Of a stretch of 41,490 nucleotides of DNA, positions 1 to 8,419 are shown one piece after another (the first letter of the stretch is position 1; each line of letters begins with the position of its first letter). Both the position numbers and the translations under genes were made by a program. The stretch comes from Anaerolineae bacterium (GTDB lineage Bacteria; Chloroflexota; Anaerolineae; Aggregatilineales; Phototrophicaceae), in NCBI GenBank assembly GCA_016789005.1, contig JAEURA010000029.1:1-41490 (forward strand), written 5' to 3'. A model generated the notes under the pieces. That model ran no database searches, was not told the origin of the DNA, and worked only from the letters and a program-made list of their open reading frames with translations.

Positions 1-740
1 TTCAGCAGCGGCGCGGTGATGACGACCCGCTCGGCTGGCAGGGTGAGCGGACCGCCGGCGACCGGCGCGACGAAGTAGTCCTCGCCCCGACCTTCCGCCG
101 TCCAGCCGATGGTCCCGGCGGCGTCGACTCGCCACCAGATGATTCGGCTGGCGTCCTCGCAAGAGGGACCGGAAAGCACCTGCACCGACGTGCCCGGCTG
201 AATCAAGCCGATCTGCTCGGCGTTGACGCTCGGCAGGGCGCGCAGTCGATTCGGCGTGCCGCCTTCACCGAGGCGCGCCTGTCCGCCGACGACCAGACGG
301 GGGCGCAGATAACCGGCGAAACCGGGTGGGCAGTTCGTCTCAGGGGCGGGAGCGGTCGCCGTGATAACCGGCGCGCCGCCCGGCGTCGCCAGCGCCAGCA
401 GCGCCGCGTCACAGGGGAAGGCGTCGGTCAGGTCCTCGCGGACCCGGAACTCGTAGCGCACGCCCTGGAAGACCAGTTCGACCGTGTAGCCAGAGGCGGG
501 CGTGGCGAACGAGGTCGGGGTGGTGATCAGCGTGCAGCCGAGGGCGGTATCCGTATAGAAGGCTTGCGAATAGAACCAGCTGTCCATATCCGCCAGGGTA
601 ACGGTGCGGCTGAGGTACTGACCCAGCAGATCGAGCGCCCGCTGCACCTGAGGCGGTGCGCCCTGCGCGGAGGCGGGCAGCAGCATAAGGGCGGCGCTCA
701 GCAGAGCCAGGATCGACAACACGGCAGTTCGTCTGAACAT
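1..740 (-). CDS. Secreted SH3-like domain protein (partial, runs off left edge)
   Basis: The minus-strand frame starting with ATG at 740-738 stays open to base 1, giving 246 visible residues, so the C-terminus is missing. The first 25 residues form a signal peptide: basic MFRR, a Leu/Ala-rich core, and a likely cut after PASA. The middle has no motif I recognise. From about residue 140 the pattern (LRALPSVNAEQIGLIQPG, later WWRVDA and GWTAEG) is that of a bacterial SH3-like (SH3b) domain, known in exported proteins that bind the cell wall or other ligands. Cysteines in the mature part could form disulfides outside the cell. The gene is divergent from the aldolase gene, with 134 bases between them. 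The exported SH3-like reading is solid; the biological role is unknown. Confidence 0.8.
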   Translation of the reverse strand, partial: MFRRTAVLSILALLSAALMLLPASAQGAPPQVQRALDLLGQYLSRTVTLADMDSWFYSQAFYTDTALGCTLITTPTSFATPASGYTVELVFQGVRYEFRVREDLTDAFPCDAALLALATPGGAPVITATAPAPETNCPPGFAGYLRPRLVVGGQARLGEGGTPNRLRALPSVNAEQIGLIQPGTSVQVLSGPSCEDASRIIWWRVDAAGTIGWTAEGRGEDYFVAPVAGGPLTLPAERVVITAPLL

Positions 741-874
741 GGGGAGCCTTTCCAATCAAACCAAAAGCAAACTTTCTATGTTCATTGTAACCTGAAACGC
801 GATCTGAGCGGCGCACGGTTCACCCATGCGCTAGAATATCGCCCAGGAACTCCTCTATGCGGAAGGTGAGCTTA

Positions 875-1675
875 ATGGGACTCGGCAAACAGATTCGAAT
901 GCAGCGCCTCTTCGCCCATCCATCACACAACCTCTGTTCAATCGCTATCGACCACTTCATCGGCTACAACGTTGGCTTGCCGCCGGGTCTGCGACACACT
1001 GGGAAGACGCTTGATGCCATCATGTCGGCGCAGCCCGACGCCGTGACCATGCACAAGGGGATCGCCTCGTCGCTGTGGGGACGCTATGCCGGACAAGCTG
1101 CCCTGATCGTGCAGACCAGCGCCGTGCGCGCTGACGACTCGGCGATGGTTGAACTGGTGACCGTCGAAGAAGCCATCCGGCTGGGCGCCGACGCTCTGGC
1201 GGTCGCGGCGTTCCTGCGCGGGTCCGCCGAGGCGCACTATATCAAGGTGGTCGCCGACTTTGTGCGCGAAGGCGCGAAGTGGGAGCTGCCGATCATCTGT
1301 CACGTTTACCCGCGCGACGCCCAGAATAACGTCGTCTATCATCCAGAGGACATCGCCTGGGTAGTGCACTGCATGGTCGAAGCCGGCGTAGACATCGTGA
1401 AAGTGCCGTACTGCGGCGATCCGGCAGCGCACGCGCAGATCGTCGCCGACTGCCCGGTCCCGATGGTCGCCGCCGGCGGTCCCAAGCAGCCGACCCTGCG
1501 CGACGCGCTCAACGTGCTGGCGGAAGCGGTCAGCGTCGGCGTGCGCGGCGGAACAGTCGGGCGCAACGTCTGGGGCAGCGCCGACATTCCGGCAGCGGTG
1601 CGCGCCTACAAAGCGGTCATTCACGACGGCGTGAGCGCCGACGAGGCGGTCCGGCTGTCAGGCGCGGTGGACTGA
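875..1675 (+). CDS. Class I aldolase, DeoC/LsrF/FbaB-like
   Basis: The protein has 266 residues. The ATG at 875 is preferred over an in-frame ATG at 857 because GGAAGGTGAG lies just before it. The fold markers are those of the DhnA/LsrF branch of Schiff-base aldolases: AIDHF near the N-terminus, VTVEEAIRLGADALAV, the strand VDIVKVPYCGD whose Lys is the expected Schiff-base residue, AAGGPK for phosphate binding, and GGTVGRNVWG at the end of the barrel. Relatives cleave or form phosphorylated sugars (fructose-1,6-bisphosphate, phospho-AI-2, sulfofructose phosphate); the substrate cannot be told from sequence alone. Only 4 bases separate it from the PfkB kinase gene, so kinase and aldolase probably act in sequence on one sugar. 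Confidence 0.85.
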   Translation: MGLGKQIRMQRLFAHPSHNLCSIAIDHFIGYNVGLPPGLRHTGKTLDAIMSAQPDAVTMHKGIASSLWGRYAGQAALIVQTSAVRADDSAMVELVTVEEAIRLGADALAVAAFLRGSAEAHYIKVVADFVREGAKWELPIICHVYPRDAQNNVVYHPEDIAWVVHCMVEAGVDIVKVPYCGDPAAHAQIVADCPVPMVAAGGPKQPTLRDALNVLAEAVSVGVRGGTVGRNVWGSADIPAAVRAYKAVIHDGVSADEAVRLSGAVD

Positions 1676-1679
1676 ACCG

Positions 1680-2591
1680 ATGGAAAAACGCTGGGACATC
1701 CTCGGAATCGGCAGCGCCACCGTCGATGACCTGCTGTTTGTGCCGGCGTTTCCCGTCCAGGATACGAAGAATAAGCTGGATCGGGTCGAGCGCTTCGGCG
1801 GCGGGCTGACAGCGACGGCGCTGGTGACGGCGGCGCGGTTGGGCGCGCGGGCGGCGTTCGCCGGCGTGCTGGGCGACGACGACATCTCGCGCTGGATCGA
1901 GATCGATCTGGCGCGGGAGGGGGTGGATGTGTCGCTGCTGCCGCGTCACCCCGACGCCCGCCCGATCCACGCCTTCATCATCGTGGACAGCACGGCGGAG
2001 ACGCGCACCATCCTCTACACCGTCGATGGGCGCACCGGCGCGCATGATGATCTGCCCGCCGCCGAGGACATCCGGGCGGCGAAGGCGCTGCTCATCGACG
2101 ACATCAGCGTCGATCACGCCGATGCCCTCATCCGCCCGGCGCAGATTGCCCTCGATGCCGGCATGCCGGTGGTGGCGGATTTCGAATGGACGAATGACCC
2201 GGCGCTGATCGCCATCCCCGATCACCTGATCGTCTCGCAGCGTTTCGCCGCCCGTGTCACCGGCGAGACCGCGCCCGAAGCGGCGGCGCGGGCGCTGTGG
2301 CATGACCGGCGGGCGGTCGTGGTGATCACCTGCGGGGCGGAGGGGAGCTGGCTGCTGGCGCGCGGCGGCGTGGCGAGCCACCATCCGGCGTTTCCCGTGC
2401 CGGTCGTCGATACCACCGGATGCGGCGATGTCTTTCACGGAGCCTACGCCGTCGCCCTGGCGCGTGGGCTGCCGCCCGACGAACGGGTGCGCTATGCGAC
2501 GGCGGCGGCGGCGCTCAAAGCCACGCAGGCGGGTGGCAGGAAAGGCATCCCGACCCACGAGCAGGTTGAAGTCTTCTTACGTTCGCAGTAG
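1680..2591 (+). CDS. PfkB-family carbohydrate kinase
   Basis: This 303-residue protein is a ribokinase-fold sugar kinase. The N-terminus has the GIGSATVDD strand and the FGGGLTATALVTAARLGA region, matching the first PfkB signature. The second signature is DTTGCGDVFHGAYA, residues 244-257, where Asp250 is the expected catalytic base and the GCGD loop is the anion hole (Cys in place of the common Ala). It should transfer phosphate from ATP to a sugar or sugar phosphate in the cytosol. It is co-transcribed with the preceding aldolase (4-base gap) and the following DUF423 gene (11-base gap). A kinase plus a LsrF/YihT-like aldolase recalls the sulfofructose part of the sulfoquinovose pathway, but fructose-type or other substrates fit equally well. 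Confidence 0.85.
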   Translation: MEKRWDILGIGSATVDDLLFVPAFPVQDTKNKLDRVERFGGGLTATALVTAARLGARAAFAGVLGDDDISRWIEIDLAREGVDVSLLPRHPDARPIHAFIIVDSTAETRTILYTVDGRTGAHDDLPAAEDIRAAKALLIDDISVDHADALIRPAQIALDAGMPVVADFEWTNDPALIAIPDHLIVSQRFAARVTGETAPEAAARALWHDRRAVVVITCGAEGSWLLARGGVASHHPAFPVPVVDTTGCGDVFHGAYAVALARGLPPDERVRYATAAAALKATQAGGRKGIPTHEQVEVFLRSQ

Positions 2592-2602
2592 GGGTTCATT
2601 TC

Positions 2603-2989
2603 ATGCACAGGACGTTCGTGCTGCTGGCGGCGGTCTTCGGGTTTCTCGGCGTTGGGCTGGGGGCGTTCGGCTCGCACGCCCTGGGGGCGGTCTGGGAGGC
2701 GCGCCCGGACGATCGCGATACTTATCAGACCGGGACTCAGTACCACCTGATTCATGCGGCGGCGCTGCTCGGCGCTGCCTATGTGGCGTCGGCAGTGTCC
2801 CCGACCGGCAGGCGGTGGGCGCGGGCGGCAGGGTGGCTGTTCGCCGCCGGAATTGTGCTGTTCTCCGGCAGCCTATATCTGCTGAGCGTCCTCGATCTGC
2901 GCTTCATGGGCGCGGTTGCGCCTCTGGGCGGCGCTGCCTTCCTGGCGGGCTGGGCGTGCCTGGGGATCGCCTCACGCCATCTGAACTGA
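2603..2989 (+). CDS. DUF423 family small membrane protein
   Basis: This 128-residue hydrophobic protein has about four membrane segments. It carries the DUF423 (YgdD-like) hallmarks: GLGAFGSHAL near residue 20 and YQTGTQYHLIHAAALL near residue 45, followed by the ARAAGWLFAAGIVLFSGSLY and PLGGAAFLAGWA helices. The family is widespread in bacteria and its function is not established. AGGGG lies a few bases before the ATG. It is the last gene of the aldolase-kinase run. Its 3' end overlaps the convergent histidine kinase gene by 18 bases, so the two transcripts meet tail to tail without a visible terminator. Confidence 0.85.
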   Translation: MHRTFVLLAAVFGFLGVGLGAFGSHALGAVWEARPDDRDTYQTGTQYHLIHAAALLGAAYVASAVSPTGRRWARAAGWLFAAGIVLFSGSLYLLSVLDLRFMGAVAPLGGAAFLAGWACLGIASRHLN

Positions 2990-4762
2990 CGGCTCCAGTA
3001 CGACCATTGCCGGTTTGAAGTGAGGCAGGGTCACGCGCGCGGTCGTGCCGGTATCAGCCCCGGTCCTGAGGTGCAGTTCGCCGCCGAGCAGGTGGGCGTA
3101 CTGGTGGACCAGCGAAAGACCCAAGCCGACCCCGTTCAACTTCGTCGGGTCGTGCGCGCCGGAGATCGGCTCGAAGATGTGTTCGAGCTGGTTCGCAGGG
3201 ATTCCGGGTCCGCGATCTTCAACCTCCAGGGTCAGCGCGTCGGCATCGGCAGACAGGCGGATCGTCACAAGACCCGTCGAATAGCGCAGCGCGTTGTCGA
3301 GCAGCTGGTGGAGCATCTCGCGGATGATCACCCGGTCGCTGCGGACCCCCTGATCTGAGTCGGCAACCTCCAGAATGACCCGACTGGCGTGCGCTTCGGG
3401 CACAAAAATCCAGTCCCGAAGTGATGCGAGGCTGAACTCCGTCGCGTCCGGGATGATGCGGTCTTCCAGCGCGCGCAGCACGTTCAGCGCGTTGTTGAAC
3501 AGGCGGTCCAGGGCGCGAAACTGATCGTCGATGCGTTCAAGCCGCTGAACCCGCTGGTCCGGGGGAAGGCGGTCGGAATAGCGCGTCAGCATGTCGAAAG
3601 ACATGCGCAGGACCGACAGCGGTGTGCGAAAGTCGTGCGCCAGGCGCGCGAGCACCTGCCGCTTGATGTCGATCAGCTCCTGCTGCTGGCGCTGCACGAG
3701 CAGGGTGTGCTGTCGCTCCAGGTTGGCGGCTTCCTGCCGCCTGCGTTCATCCAGTTCGCGCTCCAGCCGTTCCACCTCGAACAGCGCCGTGGCGAGTTCG
3801 GTGCGGTTATTGAGCTGCGTCTGATACCAGGTGATGTGCAGCCGCTCGCGCGTCTCACTGGCTTGCAGCGCCCGTTCGAAATTCCCCTGCGCTTTGTACA
3901 GCCCGACGAGATCGTTGTACAGTCCGATCATCAGGGGAATGTCGGTATCCTCTGGAAGAGTCTCAGTGAGGTGTCGCAGACGCTTCACCGCTTCGGCGTG
4001 CTGCCCCCGGTGTATCTCCAGCCTGGCGCGCAGCTGTTCGCGCAGCGGCGTTGGAAACGTAGGTTCGCTGCTCACCAGATCGGCTGCCGCCGCGTTGCCC
4101 ATTCCCAGGTAAGTCTCGCTGAGCAGGTAGGCGCAAAAATCCCGTCCAGCGGCGAAATTCAGTCGGGTGGCGATTTCGAGACCACGACGTATCAGCGGGA
4201 CTGCCTCGTCTGTCTGTCCCACCTTCAGGAAATAGGCTGCCATGTTGGCGAGCGGAAAGACGAGCAGCACCTCGTCTCCAGATTCCTCTGCCAGCGCGAT
4301 GCTGCGGGTGTAGTTCTCAATGGCGGAGTCGCCATCACCCCTCTCGTCGTGGATGACGCCCATGTCTCCCAGCGCCATGATGACGAGCTCGCTGCTGCCA
4401 ATCGCCTGACCGATCTCCAGGATGCGGGTACAGGCTTCGAACGCCTGGTTCGACTGACCCGCCAGCGCCAGGCAGCTGTCGAGGACGAGCAGCGCATACG
4501 CTTCTTCTTCAAGCCAACCGTTGGCTTGCGCCAGCGCCAGCGCTTCGCGCGCCAGCGGGACTGCTCTGGCATTCTGCCATAACCGGATGCATGCCCAGCC
4601 CATTGCATTCAGGCTGCGGGCGATTCCCCGCGTATAGTTGGCTTCGCGCGCCAGCGCCAGGGCTTCTTCGGCGAGTGTCAGCATGCGCGGATAATCGATG
4701 AAGCGAATCGCATGAATCTGCGCCAGCAGTTTGTCAACAGCGTCGTGTTTCGATGTACTCAT
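2972..4762 (-). CDS. Cytosolic sensor histidine kinase with N-terminal TPR repeats
   Basis: The protein has 596 residues from the ATG at 4762. A longer frame would begin inside the upstream kinase gene, so the short start is preferred. The first ~300 residues are helical pairs rich in A-L-A-x-E patterns (LAEEALALARE, VPLAREALALAQ, AIENYTRSIALAEE), read as TPR repeats. A coiled coil with many Glu/Arg/Gln residues leads into the kinase core. The core has the H-box LARLAHDFRTPLSVL (phospho-acceptor His376), the N-box REMLHQLLDNALRYS, G1 EDRGPGIP and G2 GVGLGLSLV. No membrane segment is visible, so it should sense a cytosolic or protein-borne signal through the TPRs. No response regulator is nearby. 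It follows the FGGY kinase gene by 52 bases on the same strand. Confidence 0.88.
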   Translation of the reverse strand: MSTSKHDAVDKLLAQIHAIRFIDYPRMLTLAEEALALAREANYTRGIARSLNAMGWACIRLWQNARAVPLAREALALAQANGWLEEEAYALLVLDSCLALAGQSNQAFEACTRILEIGQAIGSSELVIMALGDMGVIHDERGDGDSAIENYTRSIALAEESGDEVLLVFPLANMAAYFLKVGQTDEAVPLIRRGLEIATRLNFAAGRDFCAYLLSETYLGMGNAAAADLVSSEPTFPTPLREQLRARLEIHRGQHAEAVKRLRHLTETLPEDTDIPLMIGLYNDLVGLYKAQGNFERALQASETRERLHITWYQTQLNNRTELATALFEVERLERELDERRRQEAANLERQHTLLVQRQQQELIDIKRQVLARLAHDFRTPLSVLRMSFDMLTRYSDRLPPDQRVQRLERIDDQFRALDRLFNNALNVLRALEDRIIPDATEFSLASLRDWIFVPEAHASRVILEVADSDQGVRSDRVIIREMLHQLLDNALRYSTGLVTIRLSADADALTLEVEDRGPGIPANQLEHIFEPISGAHDPTKLNGVGLGLSLVHQYAHLLGGELHLRTGADTGTTARVTLPHFKPAMVVLEPSVQMA

Positions 4763-4814
4763 CCAATTTCGTCCCAACACAATCGGTTCAAGCCAGTCCC
4801 GGAGAGGCGCTGGT

Positions 4815-6287
4815 TTACAGCCGCACCTGATACAGCCGATCCAGGCGTTCGCGGGCGGACCGCAGGATGCGCGCGGCGTCAGAATTCGGCTCGATGACGG
4901 TGCGGATGTGCGCCGGGTAGGCGGACGCGGCAGCATCGAGCGGCTCCCCGGTCAGGGCGCAGAGCGTCAGCACGGCAGCGCCGCGCGCCGTCACCTCATC
5001 CGAGTCGATGATGTGCAGTGGATGATTCAGCGCATCAGCGATCATCTGCGTCCAGGCGCGTGACGCCCGAATCACGCCGCCGCCCGCCAGGACCAGGCAG
5101 TCTTCCGGCGCGCCCATACGCTCGAAGATTGACGCCAGGCGCAGGGCGACGCCTTCCATCGCCGCCTGGAGGATGTCGATCTGGCTGGTATCCAGACGCA
5201 GCCCGAAGATCGCCCCGGTGGCATCCAGCGCATAGCCGGGGCTGCGTTCACCCGCCAGCAGCGGCAGAAAGGTCAGCCCGTGCGCGTCCGGTGGACGCAG
5301 CAGCAGGGTATCTTCGAGCGGATCGGACAGGTTGAGCACCGAGCGCGCCCAGGCGTAGATGTTTCCCCCTTCGGTGGTCGCCCCGCCGATCAGATGGTGG
5401 GCAGCGGTGACTCGATAGCCGAACAACCCGGCGGGCAGCGCTGGGATGCCCCCGGTCAGCACGCGCCGCAGCGCCGCTGTCGTCCCCACCGTGAGGGCGA
5501 CGCGATCGTCGCCGACGGCTCCCGCGCCGACGTTTGCCGCCGCGCCGTCGCCGACCGCCGGGTAGAACGGCGTACCCGCCAGCTGCGCCCAGCGCATCCG
5601 GTAGGCGTCGCGCAGCCCGATCAGCGGTTGGTCAAAATCGACCAGGGCAGGCAGCTGATCCAGACCGACCTGTGTTGCGTCGAGCAGGGGCTTATCCCAC
5701 ACCAGATGATGGCGGTCCAGCAGCCCACTCCAGGCGCTCACCGAGAAACTGCTGTGCGCTTCGCCCAGCCATGCCCGATACAGGTAGGCGGGGAAATCGA
5801 CCCATTCATCAACCTGCGCGAACAGCGCCGGGTCGTTCTGCCGCAGCCAGGTCAGTTTGGAGGGACGGTGCGCCGGGTGCAGGACGCAGCCGGTGCGCTG
5901 GTGCACGGTTTCGGCGTCGAAGCGTCTTCGTAGATCGCCCAGGACGCCCGCCGAGCGCGTATCGGCATAGGTGTAGACCGGCGTGATCGGCGTGCCGCGC
6001 TCGTCCAGCCCGACCAGCGAATCGGCGAACGCCGCCGCGCAAACCGCCGTGATCATCCCGGCGCGGGGGTGGGTGAGCAGGTCGTCGATGCAAGTTTCGA
6101 TCAACCCGCGCAGGGTGCGGGCGTCGGCGGTGGCGGCTCCGGGTTCGGAATAATCCAGGCTGTGCTCGCGGCTGATCGACGCGCCGAAGATGGGCTGCGC
6201 CCGCCCGTCGTAGAGAGCGGCGCGCACCGATGAACTGCCGATGTCGAGGACAAGAAGGGTTCGCTGTTGTTCGTCCATACCTTGCAT
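4815..6287 (-). CDS. FGGY-family carbohydrate kinase, gluconokinase/xylulokinase-like
   Basis: This 490-residue protein has the two-domain ASKHA sugar kinase layout. The N-terminal phosphate loop is LVLDIGSSSVRAALYDG. Mid-protein motifs include HPAHRPSKLTWLR and WSGLLDRHHLVWD; the second domain has ALTVGTTAALRRVL, LPLLAGERSPGYALDATGAI and, near the end, CLVLAGGGVIRASRAWTQM with EVTARGAAVL. It phosphorylates a sugar or sugar acid with ATP. The GERSPGY stretch leans toward gluconokinase-like members, but specificity is not settled. Two starts are possible: ATG at 6287, or ATG at 6278 with AAGG very close upstream. Its partner on the same strand is the TPR histidine kinase, which might tune uptake or use of the sugar; that is inference. 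Confidence 0.85.
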   Translation of the reverse strand: MQGMDEQQRTLLVLDIGSSSVRAALYDGRAQPIFGASISREHSLDYSEPGAATADARTLRGLIETCIDDLLTHPRAGMITAVCAAAFADSLVGLDERGTPITPVYTYADTRSAGVLGDLRRRFDAETVHQRTGCVLHPAHRPSKLTWLRQNDPALFAQVDEWVDFPAYLYRAWLGEAHSSFSVSAWSGLLDRHHLVWDKPLLDATQVGLDQLPALVDFDQPLIGLRDAYRMRWAQLAGTPFYPAVGDGAAANVGAGAVGDDRVALTVGTTAALRRVLTGGIPALPAGLFGYRVTAAHHLIGGATTEGGNIYAWARSVLNLSDPLEDTLLLRPPDAHGLTFLPLLAGERSPGYALDATGAIFGLRLDTSQIDILQAAMEGVALRLASIFERMGAPEDCLVLAGGGVIRASRAWTQMIADALNHPLHIIDSDEVTARGAAVLTLCALTGEPLDAAASAYPAHIRTVIEPNSDAARILRSARERLDRLYQVRL

Positions 6288-6352
6288 TGTAGATCGAACT
6301 GCGTTTTTTTCGTTATGTGAACGGGCAGGTTGGCAGATGCGATGATTGCCAC

Positions 6353-6381
6353 TTGAGGACGGGCGGTCAACTCCTTATAAT
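6353..6381 (+). promoter_or_regulatory. Sigma-70 type promoter for rplI
   Basis: TTGAGG (6353-6358) and a perfect TATAAT (6376-6381) are separated by 17 bases. They lie about 70 bases before the rplI start and face it. This is the best promoter match in the window. Confidence 0.7.
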
Positions 6382-6451
6382 CCGCAAACATTTCGACCAT
6401 CGCTCAAGACTCAGCCCGCGCCGCCGCGTCGGCTGCAAAGGAAGTGTTTTC

Positions 6452-7054
6452 ATGAAAGTCATCCTCACGTCTGACGTTTACAAGCACGGCGTCGCAGGCG
6501 AGATCATCAGCGTTGCCGATGGCTTCGCCCGCAACTGGCTCCTGCCGCAGGGGCTGGCGAAGAAGGCAAACCCCGGCGCGCTGCGCGAATTGGAAAATCT
6601 CCGCTCGCAGGCGGCTGCTCGCAAGGCGGCGCTGGAAGAACGCCTCAACGAACTTGCCCGACTGATCGACGGCACCGAGCTGTTCTTCGCCCGCCGCGCT
6701 TCGCCGACCGGTAAGCTGTTCGGCTCGGTGACGACCGGCGAGATCGCCGCTGAGCTGAACCGCGTCACCGGCATCGACATCAACCGCCGCCGCATCAGCC
6801 AGACTGCGCTGCGCGAAGTGGGCACCCACAACGTGCCGATCCGCCTGGGCAGCGAAGCATCGCCGCACATCAAGGTGATCATCGTTCGCGAAGAGCAGTT
6901 CAACGACTTCATGGCGGCGCGGACGGTCAGCGCTCAGGCGTCCGCCGCCGGCGACGAACCGGCAGATGCACCCCAGGGCGGCGACGAGGGCGACTCGGTG
7001 GTCATGATGGATACCGATCCGGGCGCGCCGCAGCAGGACAGCGCGGCGCAGTAG
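6452..7054 (+). CDS. rplI: 50S ribosomal protein bL9 with a long acidic C-terminal tail
   Basis: The ATG at 6452 is preceded by AAAGGAAG and starts MKVILTSDVYKHGVAGEI. The bL9 signature follows (VADGFARNWLLPQGLAKKA, residues ~22-40), then the long connecting helix (ARKAALEERLNELARLI) and the C-terminal domain (GKLFGSVTTGEIAAEL). bL9 binds 23S rRNA at the base of the L1 stalk and helps keep the reading frame. The usual length is near 150 residues; this one has 200. The extra ~50 residues are rich in Ala, Asp, Glu and Gln and look disordered. In many bacteria rplI sits with rpsF, ssb and rpsR; here it stands alone with its own promoter and terminator. Confidence 0.97.
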   Translation: MKVILTSDVYKHGVAGEIISVADGFARNWLLPQGLAKKANPGALRELENLRSQAAARKAALEERLNELARLIDGTELFFARRASPTGKLFGSVTTGEIAAELNRVTGIDINRRRISQTALREVGTHNVPIRLGSEASPHIKVIIVREEQFNDFMAARTVSAQASAAGDEPADAPQGGDEGDSVVMMDTDPGAPQQDSAAQ

Positions 7055-7095
7055 CGCGGCTGTTTCTGCTCCCTCCAGCCGATCAGGCGACCTTG

Positions 7096-7127
7096 AGGGC
7101 ATGGCAGCGCCATGCCCTTTATTGTTC
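7096..7127 (+). terminator. Rho-independent terminator after rplI
   Basis: A perfect 10-bp stem, AGGGCATGGC (7096-7105) with GCCATGCCCT (7109-7118), closes a 3-base loop and runs into TTATTGTT. It ends 10 bases before the rodZ-like start, so it separates rplI from the next unit or attenuates read-through. Confidence 0.85.
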
Positions 7128-7137
7128 AGGCTGAGGC

Positions 7138-8406
7138 ATGGACCCCCAAGCACTGGGGCGCTTTCTGCGCCAGACCCGCGAAGCGAAAGAACTCACGCTG
7201 GATGAGGCGGAGCGCGCGCTCCGCATCCGGCGGCGCATCCTCGAAGGCTTCGAGGTGGGCGAGTTCACGCTGCCGGAATTCGCGCCGATACAGATTCGCG
7301 GTTTCGTGCGCAATTACGCCCGCTTCCTCGGTCTTGATGAAGACCGGGCGCTGGTCCTCTACGAAGAAGCCCTGCTGGAAGCGGCGAACGCGCGGAACCG
7401 CCGCCGCCGCAAAAACGGCAGGCGCGACAGCGGCGCGCCGCCGCTCACCGCAGCCCGTTTGGGCACCGATACCCAGCCGGTCATCCCGGTCGCGCCCAGC
7501 ATGGCGTCAGGTGCGACCACCGGTCTGAGGGACCGGCGGCGCGGCGGTCTGGGGGCGGCACTCCTGCGCATTGTCGCGGCGCTGGCGGCGATCGGCGTGA
7601 TCATCTTCGTGGCGGCGGAACTTCTGCGCAGCAGCAACGTGGACAGCCTGCCGCCGGAAGCTGTGTCTGATCCGAACGCGACGTCGATCGGCGTACCGCC
7701 CGCCCCGGCGACCTTCACGCCGCTTCCGCCCATACCGGCGACGCCGACGGTGGCGCTGCCGCTTCAAGCCAATTTCAGCGGTGACGGGGTCCTGGTGACG
7801 ATTGAGATGACACAGCGCACCTATCTTCGCTTGAGCGCCGATGGGGTCAGCCAGTATCAAGGCTTGGCGCGGCGGGGCGATGTTCTGGAAGTGCCCGCGA
7901 ACAGCCAGATCGAAATCGCCGCCAGCAATGCCGAGGCGCTGCGTATCGTCTACAACGGACAGCGCCAGCCGGTCTTCGGAGATCGGGGGCAGGCGGTCTT
8001 CCTGACCTTCACGGCGGCGGGCGTCGAGGTGCAGACCGGTCCCGGCTTCGACCCGACGCCGGAGATACCGCCAACTCAGCCGCCGACGCCGACCTCGGAC
8101 AGCGGCACGCTGGTTGGGCTGCTGACGCCGACCAATACGCCCGGTCCCAGCCCGACACCGAGCGATACGCCGACCATCACCAACACGCCGACGATCACGC
8201 CGACGCCGAGTGATACGCCCGTGCCGACCAGCACGCCGACGATCACGCTGACGCCATCACTGACGCCGCCGCCGACCAACACGCCGACGGTGACGCCGAT
8301 CCCGACCGAGACGCCGGTTCCGACGAATACCCTGACGCCGTCGCCAACGGCGATCCTGCCGCCGCGCGAACCCGCGCCCGGCGCAACCCCGACGAAAGTT
8401 ACGTAG
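7138..8406 (+). CDS. RodZ-like protein: HTH_25 + membrane helix + DUF4115-like domain + TPT tail
   Basis: This 422-residue protein begins with a Cro/CI-type helix-turn-helix of the RodZ family (LGRFLRQTREAKELTLDEAE, then RIRRRILEGFEVGEF and IRGFVRNYARFLGL). Helix LRIVAALAAIGVIIFVAAEL (about residues 142-162) spans the membrane, placing the HTH inside and the rest outside. Residues ~205-300 form a beta-rich domain like DUF4115 of RodZ (TYLRLSADGVSQYQGLARRG, LRIVYNGQRQPVFGDRGQA). The last ~110 residues are Thr/Pro-rich repeats and probably act as an extracellular spacer. RodZ links MreB to the elongation machinery in rods; no mreB is in the window. The stop lies 13 bases before rimO. Confidence 0.85.
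   Translation: MDPQALGRFLRQTREAKELTLDEAERALRIRRRILEGFEVGEFTLPEFAPIQIRGFVRNYARFLGLDEDRALVLYEEALLEAANARNRRRRKNGRRDSGAPPLTAARLGTDTQPVIPVAPSMASGATTGLRDRRRGGLGAALLRIVAALAAIGVIIFVAAELLRSSNVDSLPPEAVSDPNATSIGVPPAPATFTPLPPIPATPTVALPLQANFSGDGVLVTIEMTQRTYLRLSADGVSQYQGLARRGDVLEVPANSQIEIAASNAEALRIVYNGQRQPVFGDRGQAVFLTFTAAGVEVQTGPGFDPTPEIPPTQPPTPTSDSGTLVGLLTPTNTPGPSPTPSDTPTITNTPTITPTPSDTPVPTSTPTITLTPSLTPPPTNTPTVTPIPTETPVPTNTLTPSPTAILPPREPAPGATPTKVT
8050..8400 (+). repeat. Low-complexity tandem codons coding for the Thr/Pro tail
   Basis: Short ACGCCGACG-like units recur with irregular spacing through the end of the rodZ-like gene and encode TPT, TPS and TNTP runs. The frame is kept and there are no conserved spacers, so this is a protein-level repeat. 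Confidence 0.8.
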
Positions 8407-8419
8407 GACACACGAGAGA

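Noticed and set aside
8050..8400. CRISPR-like short repeats
   Set aside because: Units are irregular, have no unique spacers and keep the reading frame of the RodZ-like protein.
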